DNA of 64,000 nt, from assembly GCA_964523885.1 (NCBI GenBank), contig CAZFYX010000107.1:1-64000 (forward strand), read 5' to 3'. The stretch is from SHXO01 sp964523885 (GTDB lineage: Bacteria; Pseudomonadota; Gammaproteobacteria; Burkholderiales; SHXO01). Positions 29,192-38,237 of this stretch are shown in pieces. Made by a program: the position numbers and the translations under genes. The notes beneath the pieces were generated by a model, which saw nothing but the letters and a program-made list of their open reading frames with translations, was not told where the DNA came from and ran no database searches. How positions within the stretch are numbered: the first letter of the stretch is position 1; the number at the start of each line of letters is the position of its first letter.

Positions 29192-30103
29192 ATGTGCGGA
29201 ATCGCAGGAATCATGTTCAAGCGCCAGGGCGCGCAGGCCGAGGTCGGCAAGGCCCTGATCAGCATGCTCGACGGCTGCCAGCATCGCGGACCGGACTCGA
29301 CCGGCTTCGCGCTCTACCACGATGCGCAGCCCGGAGAGCTGCGCCTGCGCTTCTTTGTGGGCAGCGGCGCCGAGGCCGATGCCGCGGTCGGGCAGATAAA
29401 GGCCAAGCTGGCCGAGCACAAGGCGCGCGTGCTGTCCGATGAGCGCGTGGGCACCAGCTACAGCGTGTCGGTCCACTTCGACGGCGATGTGCAGAAGTTC
29501 GCCTACGACATGGAGCACGTCGCCAAGGTGTTCTCGATCGGCGAGAGCCTGGACATCATCAAGGACATCGGTGGCGCGCACGACGTGGACGACGCCTACA
29601 AGGTGCGCGACTTCCACGGCACGCACGGCATCGGCCACGTGCGGCTGGCTACGGAGTCCGACGTCACCCCCGACGCCTCGCACCCGTTCTGGGCCACCGG
29701 CTTCGCCGACGTCGCCATCGTCCACAACGGCCAGATCACCAACTATTACAAGATGCGCCGCCGGCTCGAGAAGCGCGGCTTCGCGTTCAACACCGGCAAC
29801 GACAGCGAGCTGATCGCCGTCTACCTCGCGGACAAGCTCTCGCAAGGACGGACGCTGCAGGACGCGCTGAAGGAATCGATCGACGACCTCGACGGCACCT
29901 TCTCGTTCCTGGTCTCAACCAAGGACGAGATCGGCTTCGCCAAGGACCGGCTCGCCGCCAAGCCGATGGTGATGGTCGAGAACGACGACCTCATCGCCAT
30001 CGCCTCCGAGGAGGTGTCGCTCAACCGCCTGTTCCCCGGCCAATCCCTCAACACCACCGAGCCGCCGCCCGGCACCTACCGCACATGGCAACGATCGATC
30101 TAG
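29192..30103 (+). CDS. mgsA: N-methylglutamate synthase subunit A (class II glutamine amidotransferase)
   Basis: 303 aa. N-terminal-nucleophile amidohydrolase; Cys2 follows the initiator Met (MCGIAGIMF), with CQHRGPDSTGFALY, GIGHVRLATES, VHNGQITNYY and NDSELIA making the glutamine site. It corresponds to the amidotransferase domain of glutamate synthase (also called GlxB). It should act on gamma-glutamylmethylamide, freeing methylamine inside the synthase complex. The last 19 bases overlap the next gene. Confidence 0.85.
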   Translation: MCGIAGIMFKRQGAQAEVGKALISMLDGCQHRGPDSTGFALYHDAQPGELRLRFFVGSGAEADAAVGQIKAKLAEHKARVLSDERVGTSYSVSVHFDGDVQKFAYDMEHVAKVFSIGESLDIIKDIGGAHDVDDAYKVRDFHGTHGIGHVRLATESDVTPDASHPFWATGFADVAIVHNGQITNYYKMRRRLEKRGFAFNTGNDSELIAVYLADKLSQGRTLQDALKESIDDLDGTFSFLVSTKDEIGFAKDRLAAKPMVMVENDDLIAIASEEVSLNRLFPGQSLNTTEPPPGTYRTWQRSI

Positions 30104-32052
30104 CCCGCGTCCCGGTCCGCGAGGCCAACGACCTGCTGCGCCGCCACGGCGAGCAGGGGGAGGACGTCGAGGTGCTCAATCCCGATGCGCGCCACCACAT
30201 CGGCGTGGGGCTCGTGCACCCGATCAACGTGCGCATCCGAGGCTCGGCCGGCTACTTCTGTGCAGGCCTGACCGACGGCCCGCGTTTCGAGGTGGACGCC
30301 AACGTCGGCTGGGGCCTCGCCGACAACATGCTCAAGGGCTCCATCGTCGTGCACGGCAACGCGGGCGCCATTGCCGGCGTGGCGATCCGCGGGGCAGAGG
30401 TGATCGTCAAGGGCAACATCGGCTCGCGCGCGGGGCAGGTGATGAAGGAGGGCACGCTGCTCTGCTGCGGCAACGCCAACTTCATGGCCGGCTACATGAT
30501 GTACGGCGGCCGCATCGTGATCCTGGGCAACTCGGGCGCGCAGGTCGGGCAGGACATGACCGGCGGTTCGATCTACGTGGCCGGCAAGGTCGAATCGCTC
30601 GGAACCGACGCGCAGCTCATCGACCTGCCATCGGCCGAGGCCGACGACATCCAGGCCTTCCTCGACCGCTACGGCATCGCGTTCAAGGGCAGCCTGCAGA
30701 AGATCGTGAACGCCGGCAAGAAGCTGCGCTATCCGCGCACCGAGCCGCGCGTGCGCCAGGTGCCGTTCTTCGAGGCCTCGGTGAGCCAGTCCGGCTACTG
30801 GAACACCAAGGTGCAGGAGGACATCTTCGTGCGCTCGCAGATCGGGCGCTATCGCATCCGCGGGTACGGCGCCTCGCGTGCGGTGCCGCACCTCACCGAC
30901 ATCGGCTTCCGGCACGACATCGCCGAACGCCTGGGCAAGCTCGACCGCGACGTGGTGAGCAAGGTCCAGCTCAAGACCGAGATCGGCGGGCGCAACGGCG
31001 CCACGCCGCTCAAGCTGAGCATGCCGGTGACGATCGCGCCGATGAGCTACGGCGCGCTCTCGAAGTCCACCAAGCTCGCGCTGGCGATCGCCTCGCGACT
31101 GTCCGGCGTCTCGGAGAACACCGGCGAGGGCGGCATGTCGGACGAGCAGCGGCGCGAGGCCGAGCAGCTCATCTACCAGTGCCTCTCCGGGCGACTGGGC
31201 TGGAACATCCACGACATGCAGCGCGCCAACGCGCTGGAGATCTACATCTCGCAGGGCGCGAAGCCGGGCCTGGGCGGCCAGCTGATGGCGAAGAAGGTGA
31301 CGAAGGAGATCGCGCGCATCCGCGGCATCCCCGAGGGCATCGACCTGCGATCGCCCTCGCGCCATCCCGACGTGCTCGGCGCGGACGACCTGGTGATCAA
31401 GGTGGAGGAGTTCCGCGAGGCGACCGCCTACCGCATCCCGATCTCGGTGAAGCTGGGGGCGGGCCGCGTGCGCGACGACATCAAGATCGCCTACAAGGAC
31501 GGCTTCGACTTCGTCGAGCTGGACGGACTGCAGGGCTCGACCGGCGCCGCGGCGCACGAGGTGCTCGAGTACGTCGGCATCCCGACGCTGGCCGCGATCC
31601 AGGAGGCGATCGACGCGCTGGGCGAGCTCGATGCGGTCGGCGCGATGCCGATCGTGCTGATGGGCGGGATCAAGGATGGCGTGGATGCGGCCAAGGCGCT
31701 CGCGCTCGGCGCGGAAGCGGTCGCCCTGGGCACGGGCGCGATCATCGCCGGCGGCTGCATCGCCTGCCTGCAGTGTCACGTCGGCCAGTGCGTCGTCGGC
31801 ATCGCCACCCAGGACCCCGAGCACGAGAAGCGCTACAACATCCCGGTGGAGGCGCAGAACATCCACCGCTACCTCGAGTCGGTGCGCTGGCAGCTCGCCG
31901 CCGTGACGCACGCGCTGGGCCACTCGCACGTCCATCAGCTGAGCCGCGACGACCTCGTCGCCCTCACGCCCGAGGCCGCCGCGATCACGCGCCTGCCCTA
32001 TGTGCCGCAGGCACAGCCCGCCCCCACGACCATCTTCCGCAAGGCCTCCTGA
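30085..32052 (+). CDS. mgsBC: Fused N-methylglutamate synthase subunits B and C
   Basis: 655 aa. Residues about 1-215 are the GXGXG beta-helix domain (repeated Gly-rich turns such as VVHGNAGAIAGVAIRG and GNSGAQVGQDMTGG), normally the separate MgsB/GlxC. Residues about 230-640 are the FMN-binding glutamate synthase barrel normally encoded as MgsC/GlxD: TIAPMSYGALS, GEGGM, KPGLGGQL, SVKLGAGRV, MGGIKDGVDAAKALALGA, and an iron-sulfur motif Cys558-x5-Cys564-x4-Cys569. Together with MgsA it rebuilds the large subunit of glutamate synthase. The ATG overlaps mgsA by 19 bases, and the stop is 2 bases before the next ATG. Confidence 0.86.
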   Translation: MATIDLARVPVREANDLLRRHGEQGEDVEVLNPDARHHIGVGLVHPINVRIRGSAGYFCAGLTDGPRFEVDANVGWGLADNMLKGSIVVHGNAGAIAGVAIRGAEVIVKGNIGSRAGQVMKEGTLLCCGNANFMAGYMMYGGRIVILGNSGAQVGQDMTGGSIYVAGKVESLGTDAQLIDLPSAEADDIQAFLDRYGIAFKGSLQKIVNAGKKLRYPRTEPRVRQVPFFEASVSQSGYWNTKVQEDIFVRSQIGRYRIRGYGASRAVPHLTDIGFRHDIAERLGKLDRDVVSKVQLKTEIGGRNGATPLKLSMPVTIAPMSYGALSKSTKLALAIASRLSGVSENTGEGGMSDEQRREAEQLIYQCLSGRLGWNIHDMQRANALEIYISQGAKPGLGGQLMAKKVTKEIARIRGIPEGIDLRSPSRHPDVLGADDLVIKVEEFREATAYRIPISVKLGAGRVRDDIKIAYKDGFDFVELDGLQGSTGAAAHEVLEYVGIPTLAAIQEAIDALGELDAVGAMPIVLMGGIKDGVDAAKALALGAEAVALGTGAIIAGGCIACLQCHVGQCVVGIATQDPEHEKRYNIPVEAQNIHRYLESVRWQLAAVTHALGHSHVHQLSRDDLVALTPEAAAITRLPYVPQAQPAPTTIFRKAS

Positions 32053-32054
32053 GC

Positions 32055-34601
32055 ATGGCAGCCCCGAGCGTCTACGACATCCACCGCATCGAGCCCGGCC
32101 CGACGCCGGAGGGGTTCCGCGAGGACCTCAACGACGTCAACTTCGTGCCCGCGCCCTGCCAGGTCGCCTGTCCGATCGGCACCGATGCGCCCTCGTATAT
32201 CGCCTACATCTGGGAAGGCAAGATCGAGCAGGCGTTCGAGGCGATCACCGCGACCAATCCGTTCAGCTCGATCTGCGGCCGCGTGTGCGACACGCCGTGC
32301 GAGCCCGCCTGCCGTCGCACCGACAGCGACGGCCCGATCGCGATCCGCAACCTCAAACGCTACGTGATGGACAAGCTGGGCCGGAGCTATCGCCTGCCCG
32401 CCATCGAAGTCACGCGCAAGCAGACCATCGGCATCGTCGGCTCGGGTCCGGCCGGACTCACCGCTGCACAGGATCTTGCCGAAGCCGGCTACGAGGTGCA
32501 CGTCTATGAGATGACCGACCGGCTGGGCGGCATGATGGTGTGGGGCATCCCCGCGTTCCGTCTGCCGCCCGGGATCATCGAGGAGGACATCGAGCGCATG
32601 CTCGGCCACTGCCCGGGCATCAAGGTGCATCTGGGCACCGCGCTCGGCCGTGATGTGACGCTCGACCAGCTCAAGCAGCGCCACGACGCGGTGCTGCTCA
32701 CCATCGGTTCGTGGTGGGGCAAGTCGATGGCCATTCCCGGCAGCGATGACGCGCGCGTGGTGGACGGCGTCGGCTTCCTGCGCCGGATCAACGCGGGCGA
32801 GCGCCCGACGTTGCCGGAAAACGTGATCGTGGTGGGCGGCGGCGACGTGGCCATGGACGCCTGTCGCGCGGCGCGGCGCCTGCCCGGCTGCAGGAATGTG
32901 AAGGTGGTGTACCGGCGCGGCCCGAAGGAGATCCCCGCACGCAAGGACGAGCTCGAAGGGGCGTTGAAGGAAGGCATCGAGTTCATCTACAACACGCAGC
33001 CGGTGGCCGCGCTCGACACCGAGCGGGGCTTCGCCCTGCGCTGCGTGGTCACCCAGCTTGGTGCGCCGGGCAACGACGGACGCCGGGTCAGCGAGAACAT
33101 CCCCGGCAGCGAGCACGATCTCGCCTGCGGGATGGTGATCATGGCGGTCGGCCAGCAGGCCGAGTCGGAGGAACTGGCCGGGCGCGGGCTGATGAACGGA
33201 GACCGCGTGCGCACGGACTGGAACACGATGCGCACCGCGGACGGGAAGGTGTTCGCGGCCGGTGACGGCGCGTTCGGCGGCTCCACGATCGTGATGGCCA
33301 TGCAGCACGGCCATCGCGCCGCGTACTACATCAAGGCCTTCCTCGAAGGCCGCGAGGATCCGGTGCCCTATCGCACGCCGTTCCGTACGCGCCGAGTGCC
33401 GATCGCGCAGGACCCCGACTGGGAAGTCATCAACCGGCAGCACCAGGAGTTCCATGGCCTGGGCCGCAACCCGGTGCAGTTTCCCGAGATCGAGTCCACC
33501 TACGACACCGCGGCCGCCCGGGCCGAGGCCGCGCGCTGCTACCGCTGCGACGCCGAGACCGGTACCGCAAACTACGACGTGCGCACCCGCGAGGACATCT
33601 TCGTGATGGCGCGCACCAATCCGATCGATGTCCTCACGCAGACTGCGCTGCTGAGGAAGCGACTGCAGACGCGGCCGAATCCGTTCCCGGAGGAACGGCC
33701 CGCGACGTTCGACGACCTGATCTTCCTGCCAGCGAACCTGTCACGGCTGGTGATCGACCCGTACCGCGATCACTGCGGCGTGTCGGTCGAGCTGGCGGGG
33801 CGGATGAAGCTCGAACTGCCCTATCTCGTTGGCGGGTTCGACGAGGCGCCCGGCCAGGTGCGCGAGGCGGTCGAGCACGGTGTGCGCGAAAGCGGCGTCG
33901 CGTACATCGGCCGCACGCGGGCCGACGGTGCGACGCGCTGGATCCAGCTTGCGATCGTGGGCGTGGACCAGCCTGACCCGCAGGCCGATGGCGTGGTGTA
34001 CATCTGTGAGACCGGGTTCGCCCCGTTCGAGCCGCGCAGGGCGCGCGCCGACCAGATGGTGGGACTCGTGGCGGGTTCCTCGGACCTGGCGCGCGCGATC
34101 CCGTTCGCTCTGGATCACGAGCTCGACCTGATGCTGCTCTCCGCGATGCAGCCGATCACCCGCCCGTGGGCGGAGCTGCACGGCCAGCCCGACTTCACCG
34201 TGCTGCGCGATGCCGTGAAGCTGATGCGGCAGATGAACCGCGAAGAGGACGTCGACCTGCTCTACTTCGGCGGCGTGCGCTCCGGCACCGACGTGGCGAA
34301 GGTCGTCGCGCTCGGGTGCAAGGCGGTGGTGGTCGCCGCCGGGATGGGCTTCGCGGCCGGCGGCGTGGTGCAGGGCGAAGGCCTGCACTTCTACTCCGAC
34401 GTCGGGGACGCGGAGCGGCGCGACCGCGCGGCGTCGTACCTGCGCGCATTGCGCGAGGAGTGCTCGATCATGGCGCGCTGCACGGGCAAGACCAACGTGC
34501 AGAACCTCGAGCCCGAGGACGTCCGCGCGATCACCATCACGACCTCGCGCGCCACCGGCGTCCCGCTGGTCGGGCTGAACAAGGTGCCCGAGGCCGCGTG
34601 A
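32055..34601 (+). CDS. GltD-like FAD/NAD(P)/Fe-S oxidoreductase fused to a degenerate glutamate-synthase barrel
   Basis: 848 aa. Residues 1-550 resemble the glutamate synthase small subunit: Fe-S cysteines 35, 39, 74, 78, 82, 86 (CGRVCDTPCEPAC), FAD motif GIVGSGPAGLTAAQDL near 127, NAD(P) motif VVGGGDVAMDACRAARR near 258, and AGDGAFGGSTIV. Residues about 560-848 are a shorter glutamate-synthase-type barrel: GGVRSGTDVAKVVALGCKAV parallels GGIKDGVDAAKALALGAEAV of the preceding protein, but the Cys-x5-Cys-x4-Cys motif is missing. The likely role is to feed NAD(P)H electrons to the MgsA/MgsBC complex. It is coupled to both neighbours (2-base gap, 4-base overlap). Confidence 0.8.
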   Translation: MAAPSVYDIHRIEPGPTPEGFREDLNDVNFVPAPCQVACPIGTDAPSYIAYIWEGKIEQAFEAITATNPFSSICGRVCDTPCEPACRRTDSDGPIAIRNLKRYVMDKLGRSYRLPAIEVTRKQTIGIVGSGPAGLTAAQDLAEAGYEVHVYEMTDRLGGMMVWGIPAFRLPPGIIEEDIERMLGHCPGIKVHLGTALGRDVTLDQLKQRHDAVLLTIGSWWGKSMAIPGSDDARVVDGVGFLRRINAGERPTLPENVIVVGGGDVAMDACRAARRLPGCRNVKVVYRRGPKEIPARKDELEGALKEGIEFIYNTQPVAALDTERGFALRCVVTQLGAPGNDGRRVSENIPGSEHDLACGMVIMAVGQQAESEELAGRGLMNGDRVRTDWNTMRTADGKVFAAGDGAFGGSTIVMAMQHGHRAAYYIKAFLEGREDPVPYRTPFRTRRVPIAQDPDWEVINRQHQEFHGLGRNPVQFPEIESTYDTAAARAEAARCYRCDAETGTANYDVRTREDIFVMARTNPIDVLTQTALLRKRLQTRPNPFPEERPATFDDLIFLPANLSRLVIDPYRDHCGVSVELAGRMKLELPYLVGGFDEAPGQVREAVEHGVRESGVAYIGRTRADGATRWIQLAIVGVDQPDPQADGVVYICETGFAPFEPRRARADQMVGLVAGSSDLARAIPFALDHELDLMLLSAMQPITRPWAELHGQPDFTVLRDAVKLMRQMNREEDVDLLYFGGVRSGTDVAKVVALGCKAVVVAAGMGFAAGGVVQGEGLHFYSDVGDAERRDRAASYLRALREECSIMARCTGKTNVQNLEPEDVRAITITTSRATGVPLVGLNKVPEAA

Positions 34602-34852
34602 AGATCCTGACCTGTCCGATCAACGGACCGCGGCCGGTCTCGGAGTTCGCCTATGCCGGCGAAGTGCGGCCGATGCCGGATCCGGATCGCTGCAGCGACG
34701 AGCAGTGGGCCGACTACGTCTTCAACCGCAGCGGCGTGCCTGGCGTGAAGAAGGAGTGGTGGTATCACCTGGCCAGCGGGGTGTGGTTCATCGCCGAGCG
34801 TGACACGGTGAAGGACGAGGCGCTGCGCACGTACCTGTGGGGCGAAGGATGA
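34598..34852 (+). CDS. mgdB: N-methylglutamate dehydrogenase subunit B (sarcosine oxidase delta-like)
   Basis: 84 aa, SoxD-like. The GTG start at 34598 overlaps the stop of the previous gene in a GTGA. Seen: Cys6 and GPR at the N-terminus, WADYVFNR, a WWYH motif with His57, and RDTV. Sarcosine oxidase delta chains hold zinc through Cys-x2-Cys and His-x3-Cys; here the second Cys is Asn9 and the last is Gly61, so two of four ligands are missing. It is too short to assign except by context, but length, motif order and neighbours fit. Confidence 0.78.
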   Translation: MKILTCPINGPRPVSEFAYAGEVRPMPDPDRCSDEQWADYVFNRSGVPGVKKEWWYHLASGVWFIAERDTVKDEALRTYLWGEG

Positions 34853-35324
34853 GCGGTCTTCCCGCCGCCGATGAACACTCCCCCCTACCCTTGCGGGCGA
34901 GGGTCAGGGCGAGGGGTGCGAAAGGTGCAGGGCTTGCGCAACTCTTCCCACCCTCACCCCAACCCTCTCCCGTCGAGGGAGAGGGGGAACAGCCCGATGT
35001 GCGGGCATCGTCGCAGCATGGACGCGACATGGGTTTGCCGTACGTCCCGCTCCCCCTGCGGGAGAGGGTCAGTGTGAGCGGTGGGAAAGGTGCAGGGCTT
35101 GCGCATCTGTTGCCACCCTCAACTCAACCCTCTCCCGTCGGGGGAGAGGGAGGACACAACGGCGCATACGGACCTGCGCTGCACGCATGCCGCGTGACTC
35201 TGCAGTGCACCCCTCTCCCCTTGCGGGAGAGGGGCGGGGGTGAGGGGTACGCGCACCTTGCCCTTCCCCCCGCCCTCTCCAGTCGCGCGCGCGTCGGCGT
35301 GCCCGCGCTCCGGAACATCCGGCC
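34853..35324. repeat. REP array (three head-to-head pairs) between mgdB and mgdC
   Basis: No gene is seen in these 472 bases. REP-like hairpins of the CTCTCCC..GGGAGAG kind alternate in orientation at about 34882..34915, 34949..34987, 35048..35084, 35114..35152, 35209..35248 and a half copy near 35267..35282. The two first pairs share an identical 20-base centre, AAAGGTGCAGGGCTTGCGCA, at 34921..34940 and 35086..35105, so the unit was duplicated in tandem. Confidence 0.85.
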
Positions 35325-38228
35325 ATGACTGCCCGCCTGCCTCCCGTTCCCGGGGAGTGGCTCGACCGCAGCCGTCCGCTGCGCTTCCGCTTCGAAGGTC
35401 AGCCGTATGAAGGCTTCGCGGGCGATGTCGTGACCAGTGCGCTGTGGGCCGCGGGCGTGACCACGCTGGGCCGCAGCTTCAAGTATCACCGGCCGCGCGG
35501 CGTGCTCTCCGCCGCCAACCACGACGTCAACGCCACCCTTGGCGATGGGCAGAACCTCAACCTGCGCGGCGACGTCCTGCCGCTCGTGGACGGTGCCGAC
35601 CTGCACCCGGTGAACATCCTCGGCGGCGGGAATCTTCGCAGCGACCTCGGCCGGTTCATCGACAAGCTCTCGCCGTTCCTGCCGGTCGGCTTCTACTACA
35701 AGACGTTCTTCCGGCCGAAGTGGGCCGCACCGCACTGGGAGCGCTTCTTCCGCTCCGTGACCGGGCTGGGCCGCGTCAACTTCGATGCGCCGCGCGTCTA
35801 CACGCCCAAGCGTTACGACTTCCGTGACGTCCTGGTAATCGGTGCCGGCCCGTCCGGCCTGGCTGCAGCGATCACCGCTGCCAGGGCAGGCGCATCCGTG
35901 CTCGTCGTGGACGAGAACGCGCGCGCCGGCGGCAGCCTCGGCTACGCACGCGGCGGCGGCGACCACAACCTCGGCAAGCTCGGCGCGCTGCTGTCCGAGG
36001 CGCGCGGCCTGGCCAACCTCGAGATCCGCACCGGGACCCAGGCCGCCGGCTACTACGCCGACCACTGGATTCCATTGCTGGACGGGCAGCGCATCACCAA
36101 GCTGCGTGCCCGCGCGGTGGTGGTGGCGAGCGGCGTGTTCGAGCAGCCGGCCGTGTTCCGCAACAACGATGTGCCAGGCGTGATGCTCGCTTCAGCCGCG
36201 CAGCGCCTGGTGTATCGGTACGCGGTGAAGCCGGCGAGCAAGGTCGTGGTGCTGACCGCGAATCGCGAGGGCTACGAAGCCGCGCTCGACCTGCAGCGCT
36301 TCGCGGTCGAGGTCGCCGCGGTCATCGACCTGCGCGCTCAGCCGGACGAATGCGAAGCCGTGCGCACAGTGCGCGAGACGAACATCGAAGTCATTCCTGG
36401 ACACTGTATCCGGGAGGTGGTGGCGCGGCAGGGGCGCGTGAGCGCCGCCGTGGTCTGTGCGCTCGGCCCCCAGGGAGAGCCAGACGCTGGCCGCGCCCGC
36501 ACCATCCTCTGCGACGGCGTGCTGATGAGCGTGGGCTTCTCGCCCGCGGCCAATCTCCTGTACCAGGCCGGTACGAAGATGCGCTACGACAGCGGGATCG
36601 AGCAGTTCGTCCCCGCGACGCTACCGGCTGGCGTGTTTGCTGCGGGCCGGGTGAACGGCGTCTACGAGCTGAACGAGCGGATCCGCGATGGCGAGCGTGC
36701 GGGACTCGAGGCCGCACGCAGCCTCGGCAAGGCGGTCGGTGCGTTGCCGATGGTTGCACCGGAGAAGCGCTGCCCGACGCATCCCTATCCGTTCGTACCG
36801 CACCCGCTGGGCAAGAACTTCGTCGACTTCGACGAGGACCTGCAGCTGGCCGACTTCTTCAACGCCGCCAAGGAGGGCTTCGACAACATCGAGCTGCTCA
36901 AGCGCTACTCGACCGTCGGGATGGGCCCGAGCCAGGGCAAGCACTCGAACATGAACGCCGTGCGGATCCTGGCGAGAATCCGGGGCGAACCGATCGAGCG
37001 GGTCGGCACGACCACCGCGCGCCCGTTCTTCCATCCGGTGCCCATGTCGCACCTCGCCGGCCGCGGCTTCACGCCGGTGCGGCGCACGCCGCTGCACAGC
37101 CGTCACGAGCAGGCGGGTGCCGTCTGGATGCAGGCCGGCAACTGGCTGCGCCCCGAGTACTACGCGCGCACCGGGCAGGACAAGGCGGCGTGCGTGCGCG
37201 ACGAAGTGCGTGCCGTGCGCAGCGGGGTGGGCCTGATCGACGTCGGCACGCTGGGCAAGATGGACCTCTTCGGTCCCGATGCGGCGGCCTTCCTCGAGCG
37301 CGTGTACACCGGCCGCTTCGCCAACCTGAAGACCGGCATGACGCGCTACGCGGTGATGCTCGACGAATCCGGCGTCGTCATCGACGACGGCGTGGTCGCG
37401 CGCCTCGGCGAGCAACAGTTCTACTTCACCACGACGACCACCGGCTCGGCCACGGTCTACCGCGAGCTCACCCGCCTGAACACGATGTGGGGCATGCAGA
37501 TCGGTGTCGTGAACGTCACCGGCGCGTACTGCGGGATGAACCTGGCCGGCCCGCGCTCGCGGGACGTCCTGCAGCCGCTCACCGCGATCGACCTCTCGCA
37601 CGAGGCGTTTCCGTACCTCGCCGTGCGCGAAGGCGAGGTCGCCGGCGTTCCCGTGCGCATCCTGCGCGTGGGCTTCGTGGGCGAGATGGGCTACGAGATA
37701 CACGTGCGCGCCGAGCACGCCGGGCACCTCTGGGACGCGATGATGCAGGCCGGCGCCAGCGTGGGCATTTATCCGTTCGGTGTCGAGGCGCAGCGCGTGC
37801 TGCGGCTGGAGAAGGGCCACATCATCATCGGGCAGGACACCGACGGGCTGACGACGCCGTTCGAGGCCGGACTCGAATGGGCCGCGCGCATGGACAAGCC
37901 GTTCTTCATCGGCCAGCGCAGCCTCAAGGTCGTCGCCCAGCGTCCGCGTCGCCAGAAGCTGGTCGGCTTCACGCTGCCTGCCGGCCTCAGAGGGCCGGCA
38001 CCGAAGGAATGCCATCTCGTGATCCGAAACGGCGAGATCGCCGGCCGGGTGACGAGCATCACGCTCAGCGAGGCCCTGGGCCACCACGTCGGCCTCGCCT
38101 ACGTCGTCCCCGACCTGGCCGCGGAAGGCACGCGCTTCAACATCCGCGCCGACGGCGGCGCCATGGTCGAGGCGACCGTCGTGAAGACGCCGTTCTACGA
38201 TCCTGCCGGCGACCGGCAGAAGGCTTGA
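35325..38228 (+). CDS. mgdC: N-methylglutamate dehydrogenase subunit C (sarcosine oxidase alpha-like)
   Basis: 967 aa. N-terminal ferredoxin-like fold without cysteine cluster (FEGQPYEGFAGDVVTSALWA), then a pyridine-nucleotide-disulfide-type domain with VLVIGAGPSGLAAAITAARAG near residue 167 and VVASGVFEQPAVFRNND, and a C-terminal half of the glycine-cleavage T-protein (GcvT) type with MLDESGVVIDDGV and GEMGYEIHV, which in this family passes the methylene group to tetrahydrofolate. ATG 35325 follows the REP array. The next gene starts 9 bases after its stop. Confidence 0.86.
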   Translation: MTARLPPVPGEWLDRSRPLRFRFEGQPYEGFAGDVVTSALWAAGVTTLGRSFKYHRPRGVLSAANHDVNATLGDGQNLNLRGDVLPLVDGADLHPVNILGGGNLRSDLGRFIDKLSPFLPVGFYYKTFFRPKWAAPHWERFFRSVTGLGRVNFDAPRVYTPKRYDFRDVLVIGAGPSGLAAAITAARAGASVLVVDENARAGGSLGYARGGGDHNLGKLGALLSEARGLANLEIRTGTQAAGYYADHWIPLLDGQRITKLRARAVVVASGVFEQPAVFRNNDVPGVMLASAAQRLVYRYAVKPASKVVVLTANREGYEAALDLQRFAVEVAAVIDLRAQPDECEAVRTVRETNIEVIPGHCIREVVARQGRVSAAVVCALGPQGEPDAGRARTILCDGVLMSVGFSPAANLLYQAGTKMRYDSGIEQFVPATLPAGVFAAGRVNGVYELNERIRDGERAGLEAARSLGKAVGALPMVAPEKRCPTHPYPFVPHPLGKNFVDFDEDLQLADFFNAAKEGFDNIELLKRYSTVGMGPSQGKHSNMNAVRILARIRGEPIERVGTTTARPFFHPVPMSHLAGRGFTPVRRTPLHSRHEQAGAVWMQAGNWLRPEYYARTGQDKAACVRDEVRAVRSGVGLIDVGTLGKMDLFGPDAAAFLERVYTGRFANLKTGMTRYAVMLDESGVVIDDGVVARLGEQQFYFTTTTTGSATVYRELTRLNTMWGMQIGVVNVTGAYCGMNLAGPRSRDVLQPLTAIDLSHEAFPYLAVREGEVAGVPVRILRVGFVGEMGYEIHVRAEHAGHLWDAMMQAGASVGIYPFGVEAQRVLRLEKGHIIIGQDTDGLTTPFEAGLEWAARMDKPFFIGQRSLKVVAQRPRRQKLVGFTLPAGLRGPAPKECHLVIRNGEIAGRVTSITLSEALGHHVGLAYVVPDLAAEGTRFNIRADGGAMVEATVVKTPFYDPAGDRQKA

Positions 38229-38237
38229 GGTGACGCC

